Source: Roseovarius nanhaiticus (GTDB taxonomy: Bacteria; Pseudomonadota; Alphaproteobacteria; Rhodobacterales; Rhodobacteraceae). From it: a DNA stretch of 64,000 nt. Below are positions 18,331-28,587 of this stretch, piece after piece (positions within the stretch are counted from its first letter, which is position 1; every line of letters starts with the position of its first letter). Position numbers and translations under genes: made by a program. The DNA lies in assembly GCF_900156535.1 (NCBI RefSeq), contig NZ_FTNV01000001.1:620001-684000 (forward strand). Direction: 5' to 3'. The notes beneath the pieces were generated by a model, which made no database searches, was not told the DNA's origin, and saw only the letters and a program-made list of their open reading frames with translations.

Positions 18331-18370
18331 TGTTATCATTTGTGATCACGTGGTATTGGGCTGTGATCAC
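18331..18370 (+). promoter_or_regulatory. Tandem GTGATCAC palindromes upstream of sdhC
   Basis: TGTGATCAC occurs at 18341-18349 and again at 18362-18370, exactly 21 bases apart, about two DNA turns. A degenerate copy, TGTTATCAT, starts at 18331, ten bases before the first. GTGATCAC is itself a palindrome. The arrangement looks like a cooperative operator for the sdh operon. The regulator is not identifiable from sequence. Confidence 0.5.
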
Positions 18371-18509
18371 AAAGCCCTGCCTCACATGGGCAGATGCGTG
18401 TTTTAGTGGAATTTTGCTGGGCAAGCGCGCCAAGACCGCTAAAACAAGCTGCAAGTCATCGCGCTGGGCCGTGAGTCCAGAGCGACAGCCAAATAAAGGA
18501 TTATAGGAT

Positions 18510-18893
18510 ATGGCCGACGTGAACCGGGGCGACCGCCCGCTTTCACCGCATATTTCAATCTACCGCCCGCAATTGACCTCGATGACGTCCATCCTGACGC
18601 GCATCACCGGTAATGCGCTGCTGATCACGACATTGCTGATCGTCTGGTGGTTTCTCGCTGCCGCATCTTCGCCCGAAGCATTCGAGACCGCGAACGGGGT
18701 GCTGACCAGCTGGTTCGGTGATCTGGTCATGGTGCTGTCGCTGCTGGGGATCTGGTATCACACGCTGGCAGGCGTGCGGCACCTGATCTGGGACACCGGC
18801 TCGATGCTGGAAATCGGCCGCGCCGAGATGCTGGGCTGGATTTGCCTTGGCGGGTCGGTGGTGTTGACCGTCCTTACAATTCTGATCGTCTGA
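18510..18893 (+). CDS. sdhC: Succinate dehydrogenase cytochrome b556 subunit
   Basis: A 127-residue membrane anchor of complex II. It has the SdhC signature RPLSPHISIYRPQLTSMTSILTRITG (partly SPHISIYRP) near the start, three membrane helices, and the haem ligand histidine in the WYHTLAGVRHLIWD segment. First gene of sdhCDA-lipoprotein-sdhB; an AGGATATAGG stretch serves as ribosome binding site. Confidence 0.96.
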   Translation: MADVNRGDRPLSPHISIYRPQLTSMTSILTRITGNALLITTLLIVWWFLAAASSPEAFETANGVLTSWFGDLVMVLSLLGIWYHTLAGVRHLIWDTGSMLEIGRAEMLGWICLGGSVVLTVLTILIV

Positions 18894-18904
18894 GGGGCCA
18901 TAAA

Positions 18905-19276
18905 ATGCGTTTTCTGACTGACCGCAAGCGGGCCGAGGGCCTTGGATCGGCAAACTCGGGCGTCGAACATCATTGGTCGATGATCCTCAGCTCGGTCGCG
19001 CTGCTGATCCTGATCCCGCTTTTCATCTTTACCTTCGGCCCCGTTCTGGGTGGCACCTATGAGGAGGTCGTGGCCTATTACGGTCGTCCCTTTCCCGCCA
19101 TCGTGGCCGCGCTGACGCTGATCGTCGGCCTGCGGCACTTTGCCGGGGGCTGCCAGGTGATGATCGAAGACTATGTTCACGGATTGGCACGGAAGGTGTC
19201 GATCCTTCTGATGTATTGCCTTTCCTACGCGGCGATGGCTGTGGGCGTTTTCGCCATTGCCCGTCTCGCGCTGTAA
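18905..19276 (+). CDS. sdhD: Succinate dehydrogenase hydrophobic membrane anchor subunit
   Basis: A 123-residue complex II anchor with three membrane helices. It starts MRFLTDRKRAEGLGSANSG, and the second helix has GLRHFAGGCQVMIEDYVHG, which fits the SdhD pattern for haem and quinone contact (H-x-x-x-G...DY). It begins 11 bases after sdhC; the ATG at 18905 is chosen over an upstream frame that overlaps sdhC. Confidence 0.95.
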   Translation: MRFLTDRKRAEGLGSANSGVEHHWSMILSSVALLILIPLFIFTFGPVLGGTYEEVVAYYGRPFPAIVAALTLIVGLRHFAGGCQVMIEDYVHGLARKVSILLMYCLSYAAMAVGVFAIARLAL

Positions 19277-19296
19277 TAAGACCGGAGTAGAACCGA

Positions 19297-21102
19297 ATGG
19301 CCGAATACGAATACGAGACGCATGATTATGACGTCGTGGTCGTCGGGGCAGGCGGCGCGGGCCTGCGCGCAACCCTCGGCATGGCCGAGCAGGGCCTGCG
19401 CACCGCATGCGTGACCAAGGTGTTCCCGACCCGCTCGCACACCGTCGCCGCACAGGGCGGCATCGCCGCCTCGCTCAGCAACATGGGGCCGGATCACTGG
19501 CAGTGGCATATGTATGACACGGTCAAGGGTTCGGACTGGCTGGGCGATACGGATGCGATGGAATACCTCGCACGTGAGGCGCCCAAGGCGGTCTACGAGC
19601 TCGAGCATTACGGCGTGCCGTTCAGCCGTACCGAAGAGGGCAAGATCTATCAGCGGCCCTTTGGCGGGCACACCACCGAATTCGGCGAAGGCCCCGCCGT
19701 GCAGCGCACCTGCGCCGCCGCCGACCGGACCGGCCACGCAATCCTGCACACTCTTTACGGCCAGAGCCTCAAGCAGAAGGCCGAGTTCTATATCGAATAT
19801 TTCGCCATCGATCTGCTGATGAGCGATGATGGCGCTTGCACCGGCGTCGTCTGCTGGAAGCTGGACGACGGCACGATGCATGTCTTCAACGCCAAGACGG
19901 TCGTTCTGGCGACGGGCGGTTATGGCCGCGCCTATTTCAGCGCCACCTCGGCGCATACTTGCACCGGCGATGGCGGCGGCATGGTGGCGCGGGCTGGCCT
20001 GCCCCTGCAGGACATGGAATTCGTGCAATTCCACCCCACCGGCATTTACGGCGCGGGCTGCCTTATCACAGAAGGTGCGCGCGGCGAGGGCGGGTATCTG
20101 ACCAACTCCGAAGGCGAGCGGTTCATGGAGCGCTATGCGCCGCAGTACAAGGATCTGGCCCCGCGCGACTATGTCAGCCGCTCGATGACGATGGAGATCC
20201 GCGAGGGACGCGGCGTCGGCAAGGATGGCGACCACATCCACCTGAACCTGTCGCACCTGCCGCCCGAGGCGCTGAACCTGCGTCTGCCGGGTATTTCCGA
20301 GTCGGCCAAGATCTTCGCGGGTGTCGATGTCACCAAGGAGCCGATCCCGGTACTGCCGACCGTGCACTACAACATGGGCGGCATCCCCACCAACTACTGG
20401 GGCGAAGTGCTGAACCCGACCGAGGACGAACCGAACCGCGTTGTTCCCGGCCTGATGGCCGTGGGCGAGGCGGGCTGCGCGTCGGTTCACGGGGCGAACC
20501 GCCTCGGCTCGAACAGCCTCATCGACCTCGTTGTCTTTGGCCGCGCCGCCGCGATCCGCGCCGGCAAGGTCGTGGACAAGGATGGCGCTGTGCCCGCCAC
20601 GAACAAGGCCGGCGTGGAAAAGGCGTTTGACCGTTTCGACAGCATCCGCAATGCCAAAGGCGGCACGCCCACGGCCGAGCTGCGCAACGATATGCAGAAA
20701 ACCATGCAGGCCGATGCCGCTGTCTTCCGTACATCGAAAACCATGGCCGAGGGTCTGGAAAAGATGAAGGCGATCGCGGCCAAGCTGGACGATCTGCACG
20801 TCACGGATCGCAGCCTTGTCTGGAACACCGATCTCATGGAGACGCTTGAGCTGACGAACCTCATGCCCAATGCGATGGCCACCATCGCGGGCGCCGAGGC
20901 CCGCCACGAAAGCCGTGGCGCCCACGCGCACGAGGATTACGACAAACGTGACGACGAGAAGTGGCGCGTCCACACCATCACCCGCGTCGACGGGCCCAAG
21001 GTGGACATCACTTATCGCCCGATCGTCGAGGCGCCCCTGACCAACGAGGATGAGGGCGGCATCAGTCTGAAGAAGATCGCGCCCAAGGAACGCACATTCT
21101 GA
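19297..21102 (+). CDS. sdhA: Succinate dehydrogenase flavoprotein subunit
   Basis: The 601-residue catalytic subunit that oxidises succinate to fumarate in the TCA cycle. It has the FAD dinucleotide motif [14 protein letters not shown] (15-28), the covalent FAD histidine His48 in [11 protein letters not shown], the substrate loop [17 protein letters not shown] region GHAILHTL and the active-site segment [14 protein letters not shown]. The end [10 protein letters not shown]...IAPKERTF is typical. The stop overlaps the next gene by one base (TGATG). Confidence 0.98.
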   Translation: MAEYEYETHDYDVVVVGAGGAGLRATLGMAEQGLRTACVTKVFPTRSHTVAAQGGIAASLSNMGPDHWQWHMYDTVKGSDWLGDTDAMEYLAREAPKAVYELEHYGVPFSRTEEGKIYQRPFGGHTTEFGEGPAVQRTCAAADRTGHAILHTLYGQSLKQKAEFYIEYFAIDLLMSDDGACTGVVCWKLDDGTMHVFNAKTVVLATGGYGRAYFSATSAHTCTGDGGGMVARAGLPLQDMEFVQFHPTGIYGAGCLITEGARGEGGYLTNSEGERFMERYAPQYKDLAPRDYVSRSMTMEIREGRGVGKDGDHIHLNLSHLPPEALNLRLPGISESAKIFAGVDVTKEPIPVLPTVHYNMGGIPTNYWGEVLNPTEDEPNRVVPGLMAVGEAGCASVHGANRLGSNSLIDLVVFGRAAAIRAGKVVDKDGAVPATNKAGVEKAFDRFDSIRNAKGGTPTAELRNDMQKTMQADAAVFRTSKTMAEGLEKMKAIAAKLDDLHVTDRSLVWNTDLMETLELTNLMPNAMATIAGAEARHESRGAHAHEDYDKRDDEKWRVHTITRVDGPKVDITYRPIVEAPLTNEDEGGISLKKIAPKERTF

Positions 21103-21416
21103 TGAGGGCGCTCGCCATCCTGGCTCTTGCCGCGTTGACGGCCTGCACGGCGGCGAATGACGCCGCCGATGCGGTCGCGCGCAGTCAGGCCAAAAACGTG
21201 GTGAACACCTATGTCGCGGATCGCTATCCCGGCCTGAACGCGGCGCCGATCACGGATTGCATCATCGACGCGGCGGATGCGCGCGAGATTCTGCAGATTT
21301 CCAGTGCTGCGATCACCGGCCTCGATGCCGGCACCGCCGAGCAAATTGGACAGATCGCCCGCCGCCCCGAGGCCCTGCAATGCATTGCCCAGAACAGCCT
21401 GACTTTGATCGGCTGA
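21102..21416 (+). CDS. Small predicted lipoprotein within the sdh operon
   Basis: A 104-residue protein with a lipoprotein signal: [15 protein letters not shown], where Cys15 follows a lipobox LTAC. The mature part is acidic to neutral and holds two cysteines (Cys54 in ITDCIIDAA and a later one in LQCIA) that could form a disulfide. No family is recognised. It sits between sdhA and sdhB with tight spacing on both sides (1-base overlap, 13-base gap), so it is made with complex II. Its function is unknown. Confidence 0.8.
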   Translation: MRALAILALAALTACTAANDAADAVARSQAKNVVNTYVADRYPGLNAAPITDCIIDAADAREILQISSAAITGLDAGTAEQIGQIARRPEALQCIAQNSLTLIG

Positions 21417-21429
21417 AAGGAGTACGACA

Positions 21430-22209
21430 ATGGTTCAACTGACCCTGCCCAAGAACAGCCGCATGGTGACGGGCAAGACCTGGCCCAAGCCCGAAGGCGC
21501 GACCAACCTGCGCAAGTTCAGCATTTATCGCTGGACGCCTGACGATGGCGAGAATCCCCGTGTCGACACCTATTTCGTCGATATGGATGATTGCGGCCCG
21601 ATGGTTCTGGACGCGCTGATCAAGATCAAGACCGACATCGATCCAAGCCTTGCCTTCCGCCGGTCCTGCCGCGAGGGGATTTGTGGCAGCTGCTCGATGA
21701 ATATCGGCGGCATCAACACGCTGGCCTGCATCTACGGCATGGACGAGGTGAAGGGCGACGTGAAGATATTCCCGCTGCCGCACCAGCCGGTTGTCCGCGA
21801 TCTGATCACCGACCTCACGCATTTCTATGCACAGCACGCCAGCATCCAGCCTTGGCTGGAGACCGAGACGGTCGCGCCAAGCAAAGAGTGGAAACAGTCG
21901 ATCGAGGACCGCGAGAAGCTGGATGGCCTTTACGAGTGTGTTATGTGCGCCTGCTGCTCCACCGCCTGCCCCAGCTACTGGTGGAACGGTGACAAATACC
22001 TAGGACCGGCAGCCTTGCTGCACGCCTATCGCTGGATCGTTGATTCGCGTGATGAAAATACCGGCGAGCGGCTGGATGATCTGGAAGATCCGTTCAAGCT
22101 CTACCGCTGCCACACGATCATGAACTGCACCAAGACCTGCCCCAAGGGTCTGAACCCCGCCAAGGCCATCGCAAATATCAAGAAGATGATGGTCGAGCGC
22201 GCAGTTTGA
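21430..22209 (+). CDS. sdhB: Succinate dehydrogenase iron-sulfur subunit
   Basis: A 259-residue electron-transfer subunit of complex II. The N-terminal ferredoxin domain has the [2Fe-2S] ligands in [17 protein letters not shown], and the C-terminal domain has the [4Fe-4S] and [3Fe-4S] ligands in [17 protein letters not shown] and [17 protein letters not shown]. It ends the operon and is followed by a strong terminator. Confidence 0.98.
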   Translation: MVQLTLPKNSRMVTGKTWPKPEGATNLRKFSIYRWTPDDGENPRVDTYFVDMDDCGPMVLDALIKIKTDIDPSLAFRRSCREGICGSCSMNIGGINTLACIYGMDEVKGDVKIFPLPHQPVVRDLITDLTHFYAQHASIQPWLETETVAPSKEWKQSIEDREKLDGLYECVMCACCSTACPSYWWNGDKYLGPAALLHAYRWIVDSRDENTGERLDDLEDPFKLYRCHTIMNCTKTCPKGLNPAKAIANIKKMMVERAV

Positions 22210-22232
22210 TCCCAAAGTGACGCAAGCAGTAT

Positions 22233-22261
22233 AGCAGGCCCCCTCGGGGCCTGCTTTTTTG
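22233..22261 (+). terminator. Rho-independent terminator of the sdh operon
   Basis: AGCAGGCCCC (22233-22242) and GGGGCCTGCT (22246-22255) form a perfect 10-bp stem with a CTC loop, followed by a run of T. It lies 23 bases after the sdhB stop codon. Confidence 0.95.
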
Positions 22262-22357
22262 TGCGCGATACCGCTGTGACACCCGAACTTTCGACATGCA
22301 TCTGTTGACTGATGGGAAAATAAATTAAACAGTGGGAAATTAACGCGAGGAGTCGTC

Positions 22358-24043
22358 ATGGGTGCGGATCAAGGTAGCGGTGTATGGAAATCCGGGCGCG
22401 GCAAGGGCCGCGTCACGCCAAAAGGGCGCCAGCTGGATGACGTGGCCTGGGCAGACGTCAAGGATTTGCTGGCTGGTCGCACCATTCGCCGCGACCATCT
22501 GATCGAGTATTTGCACCTCATTCAGGACAAGTTCGGCCATCTGTCGGCCGCGCATCTTCGCGCTCTGGCCGAGGAAATGCGCCTCGGCATGGCCGAAATA
22601 TACGAGGTCGCCACCTTTTACGCGCATTTCGACGTGGTGAAAGAGGGCGAGACGCCGCCCCCCGCGCTGACCATCCGTGTCTGCGATTCGCTCAGCTGCG
22701 AGTTGGCGGGCGCGCAGGAGTTGAAATCCGCGCTGGAAAAGGGCCTCGATCCGTCCGAGGTGCGCGTGCTGCGGGCGCCTTGCATGGGCCGCTGCGATAC
22801 CGCCCCCGTGCTGGAGCTGGGCCACGCCCATATTGACCACGCCACGCCCGAAAAGGTGCACGAGGCCATCGCGGCCAAGCATATCCACCCGACCATTCCC
22901 GATTACCAGACCTTTGACGCCTACCGCGCAGAAGGCGGGTATGACGTGCTGGCCGATCTGCGCAAGACCGGGAACTTCGAGACGGTCCAGCAGACCCTCC
23001 TCGACAGTGGCCTGCGCGGCCTTGGCGGCGCCGGTTTCCCCTCGGGCAAGAAATGGGGTTTCGTGCGCGATGCCGCCGGGCCCCGTTATCTGGCCGTCAA
23101 TGGCGACGAGGGCGAGCCGGGCACGTTCAAGGACCGCTACTATCTGGAGCGGGTGCCGCACCTTTTCCTGGAGGGGATGCTGATCGCGGCCTGGGCCGTC
23201 GAGGCGGATACCTGTTTCATCTACATGCGCGACGAATATCCCGCCGTGCTGCACATCCTTGCGACCGAGATCGCGGCACTGGAAGCGGCGGGTATCGTCG
23301 CCCCCGGCTATATCGAGCTGCGCCGCGGCGCGGGCGCCTATATCTGCGGCGAAGAAAGCGCGATGATCGAGTCGATCGAGGGCAAGCGCGGTATTCCGCG
23401 CCATCGCCCGCCCTTTGTGGCGCAGGTTGGTGTTTTTGGCCGCCCGACGCTGGTCAACAATATCGAAACGCTGCACTGGGTCGCGCGCGTCCTGCGCGAA
23501 GGCCCCGAGGTCCTGTCGGATCACGAGCATAACGACCGCAAGGGCCTGCGCAGCTACTCGGTCTCGGGCCGTGTGAAAAACCCCGGCGTTTACCTGCTCT
23601 ATGCCGGCTCGACGATCACCGATATCATCGCGGCTGCGGGTGGCATGATGGATGGCCATACGTTCAAGGGCTACCAGCCGGGCGGTCCGTCCTCGGGGCT
23701 GCTGCCTGCATCGATGCATGACATCCCGCTCGACTTCGACACGCTGCAGCCGCATGGCACCTTCATCGGCTCCGCCGCGGTCGTCGTGCTGAGCGACAAG
23801 GATAGCGCGCGCGCTGCGGCGCTGAATATGCTACGTTTCTTCGAGGACGAAAGCTGCGGCCAATGCACGCCCTGCCGTGTGGGCTGTGAAAAGGCGGTCA
23901 AGCTGATGCAGGCCGATACCTGGGATCAGGATCTGCTGGGCGATCTGTGCACCGCGATGGCCGATGCCTCGATCTGCGGCCTCGGGCAGGCCGCGCCCAA
24001 CCCGATCCGCTCGACGATGAAGCATTTCCCGGAGGAAATCTGA
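22358..24043 (+). CDS. NAD-dependent formate dehydrogenase beta subunit, NuoE-NuoF fusion (FdsG-FdsB type)
   Basis: A 561-residue diaphorase that passes electrons from formate dehydrogenase to NAD+. Residues to about 160 are NuoE/FdsG-like with [2Fe-2S] ligands in CDSLSC and APCMGRC. The rest is NuoF/FdsB-like with the FMN/NADH site GLGGAGFPSGKKW near 227, NGDEGEPGTFKDR, and the [4Fe-4S] ligands in ESCGQCTPCRVGC near 505. In Cupriavidus and Rhodobacter capsulatus the gamma and beta parts are separate genes; here they are one. The next gene starts within its stop (TGATG). Confidence 0.92.
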   Translation: MGADQGSGVWKSGRGKGRVTPKGRQLDDVAWADVKDLLAGRTIRRDHLIEYLHLIQDKFGHLSAAHLRALAEEMRLGMAEIYEVATFYAHFDVVKEGETPPPALTIRVCDSLSCELAGAQELKSALEKGLDPSEVRVLRAPCMGRCDTAPVLELGHAHIDHATPEKVHEAIAAKHIHPTIPDYQTFDAYRAEGGYDVLADLRKTGNFETVQQTLLDSGLRGLGGAGFPSGKKWGFVRDAAGPRYLAVNGDEGEPGTFKDRYYLERVPHLFLEGMLIAAWAVEADTCFIYMRDEYPAVLHILATEIAALEAAGIVAPGYIELRRGAGAYICGEESAMIESIEGKRGIPRHRPPFVAQVGVFGRPTLVNNIETLHWVARVLREGPEVLSDHEHNDRKGLRSYSVSGRVKNPGVYLLYAGSTITDIIAAAGGMMDGHTFKGYQPGGPSSGLLPASMHDIPLDFDTLQPHGTFIGSAAVVVLSDKDSARAAALNMLRFFEDESCGQCTPCRVGCEKAVKLMQADTWDQDLLGDLCTAMADASICGLGQAAPNPIRSTMKHFPEEI

Positions 24044-26820
24044 TGCTGGATAGCAATGTGGCCACCGTCACCTTCACGCTGGATGGCGAGGAAGTCACCG
24101 CGCCCAAGGGCCAGACGATCTGGGAAATCAGCCATGGCCGTGGCCTGATCATTCCCAATCTGTGTCACAAGCCGCAGCCGGGCTATCGCCCCGATGGCAA
24201 TTGCCGCGCTTGCATGGTCGAGGTCGAGGGCGAGCGGAACCTGATCGCGTCGTGCATCCGCGAGCCGAGCGACGGCATGGTCGTCAAGACGAACACCGCC
24301 CGCGCGGAAACCGCCCGCAAGATGGTGATCGAGATGCTGCTGGCCGACCAGCCCGAGCAGGAGGTGGCGCATGACAAGTCCAGCCACCTTTGGGACATGG
24401 CCGCGATGCAGGGCGTATCCGAGAGCCGCTTTCCCAAGCTGGAAGAGGGACACATCCCCCTTTTGGACGACAGCCATGTCGCGATGAGCGTCAATCTGGA
24501 TGCCTGCATCCAATGCGGCCTTTGCGTGCGCGCCTGCCGCGAGGTGCAGGTGAATGACGTGATCGGCATGGCCGGGCGCGGGCACAACGCCTACCCTGTC
24601 TTCGATTTTGACGATCCCATGGGCGAGAGCACCTGCGTTGCCTGCGGTGAATGCGTTCAGGCCTGCCCCACCGGCGCGCTGATGCCCGCGACCGTTGTCG
24701 ACGAACATCAGGTCGGCGACAGTGCGGATTATGACAGCGAGACCAAGAGCATCTGCCCCTTCTGCGGGGTCGGCTGCCAGATCAACCTCAAAGTCAAGGA
24801 TGGCAAGATCAAATATGTCGAGGGCATCAACGGACCCGCGAATGAGGGCCGGCTCTGCGTCAAGGGGCGTTTCGGCTTTGACTACATCCACCATCCTCAC
24901 CGCCTGACCAAGCCGCTTATTCGCCGCGATGACGCGCCCGCCAAGGGTCTGAACGTTGATCCCGGCAACTGGCAGACGCATTTCCGCGAGGCGGAGTGGG
25001 ACGAGGCGCTGGATCTGGCGGCGTCCCGACTCAAGGGCCGCGGCCGCGAGGTTGCCGGTTTTGGCAGCGCAAAATGCACCAACGAGGAAGCGTATCTCTT
25101 TCAGAAGCTGATCCGGCAGGCGTTCCGCCACAATAACGTCGATCACTGCACGCGGCTGTGCCACGCCTCGTCCGTTTCGGCCCTGATCGAGAATGTCGGC
25201 TCGGGCGCGGTTACGGCCACGTTCAACGAAATCGAGAATGCGGATGTCGCCATCATCATCGGCGCCAACCCCGTCGAGAACCACCCCGTCGCCGCCACCT
25301 ATTTCAAGCAGTTCACCAAGCGCGGTGGCAAGCTGATCGTGATGGATCCGCGCGGGCAGGGCATGAAGCGATTTGCCACCCACATGCTGCAATTCCGCCC
25401 CGGCGCTGATGTGAGCATGCTGAACGCGATCATGCACACGATCGTCGAGGAAAAGCTCTACGATCAGCAATATATTGACGCCTATACCGAGAACTGGGAG
25501 GCCGAGAAGGCGCATCTGGCCGATTTCAGCCCCGAGAAGATGGAAGGCATCTGCGGCATTCCCGCTGAGACGCTGCGCGAGGTCGCGCGCACTTTCGCGG
25601 GCGCGAAATCCGCGATGATCTTCTGGGGCATGGGCGTCAGCCAGCATATCCACGGCACCGATAATTCGCGCTGCCTGATCTCCCTTGCGCTGATGTGCGG
25701 GCAGGTGGGCCGCCCCGGTGCGGGCCTGCACCCGCTGCGCGGCCAGAACAACGTGCAGGGCGCCAGCGACGCGGGCCTCATCCCGATGTTCCTGCCAGAC
25801 TACCAGAGCGTCACCGATGACGGCGTGCGCCGTGCCTTCACCGAAGTGTGGGAGTCCGAGGATTTCAGCGCCGAGAAGGGCCTGACCGTGACCGAGATCA
25901 TGGATGCGGTCCATGACGGCGATATCAAGGCGATGTATATCCTGGGCGAGAACCCGGCCATGTCCGACCCGGATGTGGATCACGCGCGCGATGCGCTGGC
26001 CAAGCTCGATACGCTGGTCGTGCAGGACATCTTCCTGACCGAGACGGCGAACTATGCGGACATCATCCTGCCCGCCTCGGCCTTCGCTGAAAAGTCCGGC
26101 ACCGTCACCAACACCAACCGGCAGGTGCAGTTGGCCCGCCCCGCCGTGCCGCCCGTGGGCGACGCGCGCGAGGACTGGATCATCACCACGCTACTGGCCA
26201 ATCGCCTTGGCCTGAATTGGAAATACGACAGCCCCGCCGATATCTTTGCCGAGATGAAGCTGAACATGGGCAGCCTCAACAACATCACGTGGGAGCGGCT
26301 GGAGAATGAGGGCGCGGTGACCTATCCGTCGCTCAGCCCGACCGATCCGGGGCAGGCCATCGTCTTTGGCGACGGCTTCCCACGGCCCGAGGGGCGCGCG
26401 CGCTTTACCCCCGCCAGCGTCATCGCACCCGATGATGTGCCGGACGAAGAATACCCGATGATCCTGACCACCGGCCGCCAGCTGGAACATTGGCACACAG
26501 GCTCGATGACGCGCCGCAGCCGCGTTCTGGACAGTGTCGAGCCCGAGGCGAACTGCTCGCTGCATCCCTCGACGCTGCGCAAGCTGGGCGTGGAGCCGGG
26601 CGGCCATGTGCGCCTGACCACCAAGCGCGGCAGCATCTCCATCATGGCGCGGGCCGACCGCGCCGTGGCGCCGGACATGGTGTTCCTCCCCTTCGCCTAT
26701 GTCGAAGCGGCGGCGAACATCCTGACAAACCCCGCGATCGACCCTTATGGCAAGATCCCGGAATTCAAGTTTTCTGCCGTCAAGGTAGAAGCAGACACCC
26801 AATCCGTCGCCGCAGAGTGA
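24043..26820 (+). CDS. Molybdenum-dependent formate dehydrogenase alpha subunit
   Basis: The 925-residue catalytic subunit that oxidises formate to CO2. In order: a [2Fe-2S] domain (LCHKPQPGYRPDGNCRACMVEV), two ferredoxin-type clusters (CIQCGLCVRACREVQ and CVACGECVQACPTGAL), a further cluster at CPFCGVGCQ, then the Mo-bis-MGD domain. The metal ligand is Cys373 in TRLCHASSV, not selenocysteine. The C-terminal molydopterin-binding end has TTGRQLEHWHTGSMTRRS. GGAGGAA precedes the ATG. No FdsD or FdhD/FdsC gene is in the window, although maturation normally needs one. Confidence 0.94.
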   Translation: MLDSNVATVTFTLDGEEVTAPKGQTIWEISHGRGLIIPNLCHKPQPGYRPDGNCRACMVEVEGERNLIASCIREPSDGMVVKTNTARAETARKMVIEMLLADQPEQEVAHDKSSHLWDMAAMQGVSESRFPKLEEGHIPLLDDSHVAMSVNLDACIQCGLCVRACREVQVNDVIGMAGRGHNAYPVFDFDDPMGESTCVACGECVQACPTGALMPATVVDEHQVGDSADYDSETKSICPFCGVGCQINLKVKDGKIKYVEGINGPANEGRLCVKGRFGFDYIHHPHRLTKPLIRRDDAPAKGLNVDPGNWQTHFREAEWDEALDLAASRLKGRGREVAGFGSAKCTNEEAYLFQKLIRQAFRHNNVDHCTRLCHASSVSALIENVGSGAVTATFNEIENADVAIIIGANPVENHPVAATYFKQFTKRGGKLIVMDPRGQGMKRFATHMLQFRPGADVSMLNAIMHTIVEEKLYDQQYIDAYTENWEAEKAHLADFSPEKMEGICGIPAETLREVARTFAGAKSAMIFWGMGVSQHIHGTDNSRCLISLALMCGQVGRPGAGLHPLRGQNNVQGASDAGLIPMFLPDYQSVTDDGVRRAFTEVWESEDFSAEKGLTVTEIMDAVHDGDIKAMYILGENPAMSDPDVDHARDALAKLDTLVVQDIFLTETANYADIILPASAFAEKSGTVTNTNRQVQLARPAVPPVGDAREDWIITTLLANRLGLNWKYDSPADIFAEMKLNMGSLNNITWERLENEGAVTYPSLSPTDPGQAIVFGDGFPRPEGRARFTPASVIAPDDVPDEEYPMILTTGRQLEHWHTGSMTRRSRVLDSVEPEANCSLHPSTLRKLGVEPGGHVRLTTKRGSISIMARADRAVAPDMVFLPFAYVEAAANILTNPAIDPYGKIPEFKFSAVKVEADTQSVAAE

Positions 26821-26847
26821 CGCAACCAACGAGGGACTGACTGAAAA

Positions 26848-28524
26848 ATGGCCTATAAAAGCGATATCGAAATTGCGCGCGCCGCACAGAAAAAGCCGAT
26901 CCAGGAGATTGGCGACAAACTCGGTATCCCGACCGAGCATCTGCTGCCCTACGGCCATGACAAGGCCAAGGTTTCCCAAAGCTATATCGACAGCGTGCAG
27001 GGCAACAAAAGCGGCAAGCTGATCCTCGTTACCGCGATCAACCCGACCCCGGCGGGCGAGGGCAAGACGACGACCACGGTTGGTCTGGGCGATGGCCTGA
27101 ACCGTATCGGCAAGAAGGCGATGGTCTGTATCCGCGAAGCCTCGCTCGGTCCGAACTTCGGCATGAAGGGTGGCGCCGCAGGTGGCGGTTACGCTCAGGT
27201 CGTTCCGATGGAAGAGATGAACCTCCACTTCACCGGTGACTTCCACGCCATCACCTCGGCCCACTCGCTGCTGTCGGCGATGATCGACAACCACATCTAC
27301 TGGGGCAACGAGCTGGATATCGACATCCGCCGCGTCGTGTGGCGCCGCGTCGTCGACATGAACGACCGCGCGCTGCGCCAGATCACCGCGTCGCTGGGCG
27401 GCGTCTCGAACGGCTTCCCGCGCGAGACCGGCTTCGACATCACCGTGGCCTCCGAGGTCATGGCGATCCTGTGCCTTGCCAAGAACCTCAAGGATCTCGA
27501 GGACCGTCTGGGCGCGATGATCGTCGCCTATCGGCGCGACAAGAGCCCCGTCTATTGCCGCGATATCGAGGCGCAAGGCGCGATGACCGTCCTGCTCAAG
27601 GACGCGATGCAGCCGAACCTCGTGCAGACGCTCGAGAACAACCCGGCCTTCGTGCATGGCGGCCCCTTCGCCAATATCGCGCATGGCTGCAACTCGGTCA
27701 CCGCCACCACGACCGCGCTCAAGATCGCCGATTTCGTCGTGACCGAGGCAGGCTTCGGTGCGGACCTGGGCGCCGAGAAGTTCATGAACATCAAGTGCCG
27801 CAAGGCGGGCCTCGCGCCGGATTGCGTCGTGTTGGTGGCGACGGTGCGCGCGATGAAGATGAACGGCGGCGTTGCCAAGGCCGATCTGGGCGCCGAGAAC
27901 GTCGACGCGGTTAAGGAAGGCTGTGCCAATCTCGGCCGTCACATCGCCAACCTCAAGAGTTTTGGCGTGCCGGTCGTCGTGGCAATCAACCATTTCGTCA
28001 ACGACACCGATGCCGAGGTCGAGGCCGTCAAGGCCTATGTCAAGGAGCAGGGCTCTGAGGCCATCCTGTCGCGCCACTGGGAACTGGGCAGCGAAGGCAG
28101 CGCGGATCTCGCGACCCGCGTGGCCGAGATCGCCGAGAGCGGCGCGTCCGACTTCAAGCCGATCTATCCCGATGAGATGCCACTGATGCAGAAGATCGAG
28201 ACGATCGCCAAGAACATCTACCACGCCGATGGCGTGGTGGCCGACAGCAAGATCCGCGATCAGTTGAAACAGTGGGAAGAGGCCGGTTACGGCAACCTGC
28301 CGATCTGCATGGCAAAGACGCAGTACAGCTTTACCACCGATCCCAGCCGCCGCGGCGCGCCCACGGGCCATTCCGTGCCGATCCGCGAAGTGCGTCTGAG
28401 CGCCGGAGCGGGCTTTGTCGTTGTCGTCTGCGGCGAGATCATGACGATGCCCGGCCTGCCGCGCGTGCCCGCAGCCACCTCGATCCGTCTCAATGATGGC
28501 GGCGAGATCGAAGGTCTGTTCTAA
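26848..28524 (+). CDS. fhs: Formate-tetrahydrofolate ligase
   Basis: A 558-residue ATP-dependent enzyme that interconverts formate plus THF and 10-formyl-THF. The P-loop [18 protein letters not shown] is near residues 67-84, followed by [36 protein letters not shown] in key pieces typical of Fhs. It follows the formate dehydrogenase alpha gene by 27 bases and precedes folD. In this context it likely runs from 10-formyl-THF to formate, making ATP. Confidence 0.98.
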   Translation: MAYKSDIEIARAAQKKPIQEIGDKLGIPTEHLLPYGHDKAKVSQSYIDSVQGNKSGKLILVTAINPTPAGEGKTTTTVGLGDGLNRIGKKAMVCIREASLGPNFGMKGGAAGGGYAQVVPMEEMNLHFTGDFHAITSAHSLLSAMIDNHIYWGNELDIDIRRVVWRRVVDMNDRALRQITASLGGVSNGFPRETGFDITVASEVMAILCLAKNLKDLEDRLGAMIVAYRRDKSPVYCRDIEAQGAMTVLLKDAMQPNLVQTLENNPAFVHGGPFANIAHGCNSVTATTTALKIADFVVTEAGFGADLGAEKFMNIKCRKAGLAPDCVVLVATVRAMKMNGGVAKADLGAENVDAVKEGCANLGRHIANLKSFGVPVVVAINHFVNDTDAEVEAVKAYVKEQGSEAILSRHWELGSEGSADLATRVAEIAESGASDFKPIYPDEMPLMQKIETIAKNIYHADGVVADSKIRDQLKQWEEAGYGNLPICMAKTQYSFTTDPSRRGAPTGHSVPIREVRLSAGAGFVVVVCGEIMTMPGLPRVPAATSIRLNDGGEIEGLF

Positions 28525-28531
28525 GGAACGC

Positions 28532-28564
28532 GGATTGCGCGGGGCATCGAGCCCCGCGCAATCC
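28532..28564 (+). terminator. Strong 14-bp hairpin after fhs
   Basis: GGATTGCGCGGGGC (28532-28545) pairs perfectly with GCCCCGCGCAATCC (28551-28564) around a 5-base loop. It begins 8 bases after the fhs stop. No T-run follows, so it may be a 3' stabiliser or a Rho-linked end rather than an intrinsic terminator. Confidence 0.6.
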
Positions 28565-28587
28565 GGTCGCCGCCTTTGCGGCTCCTG

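Noticed and set aside
19225..20973. Long open frame on the minus strand opposite sdhA, about 580 codons
   Set aside because: It lies entirely antisense to sdhA, whose flavoprotein motifs are clear, and its translation is low in recognisable features and rich in Arg, Gly, His and Ala. Such frames are common on the opposite strand of GC-rich genes.
22300..22357. Sigma-70-like promoter TTGACT before the formate dehydrogenase beta gene
   Set aside because: TTGACT is present near 22305 but the spacing to a TAAATT/TAAACA -10-like stretch is only 12-15 bases, too short for a confident call.
24043..26820. Selenocysteine in formate dehydrogenase alpha
   Set aside because: The catalytic position is a TGC codon (Cys373 in RLCHASS). 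There is no in-frame TGA and no need for recoding.
23926..28371. Further long minus-strand frames opposite formate dehydrogenase alpha and fhs (about 685 and 726 codons)
   Set aside because: Both are antisense to well-identified enzymes and have the same composition bias. They are shadows and not genes.
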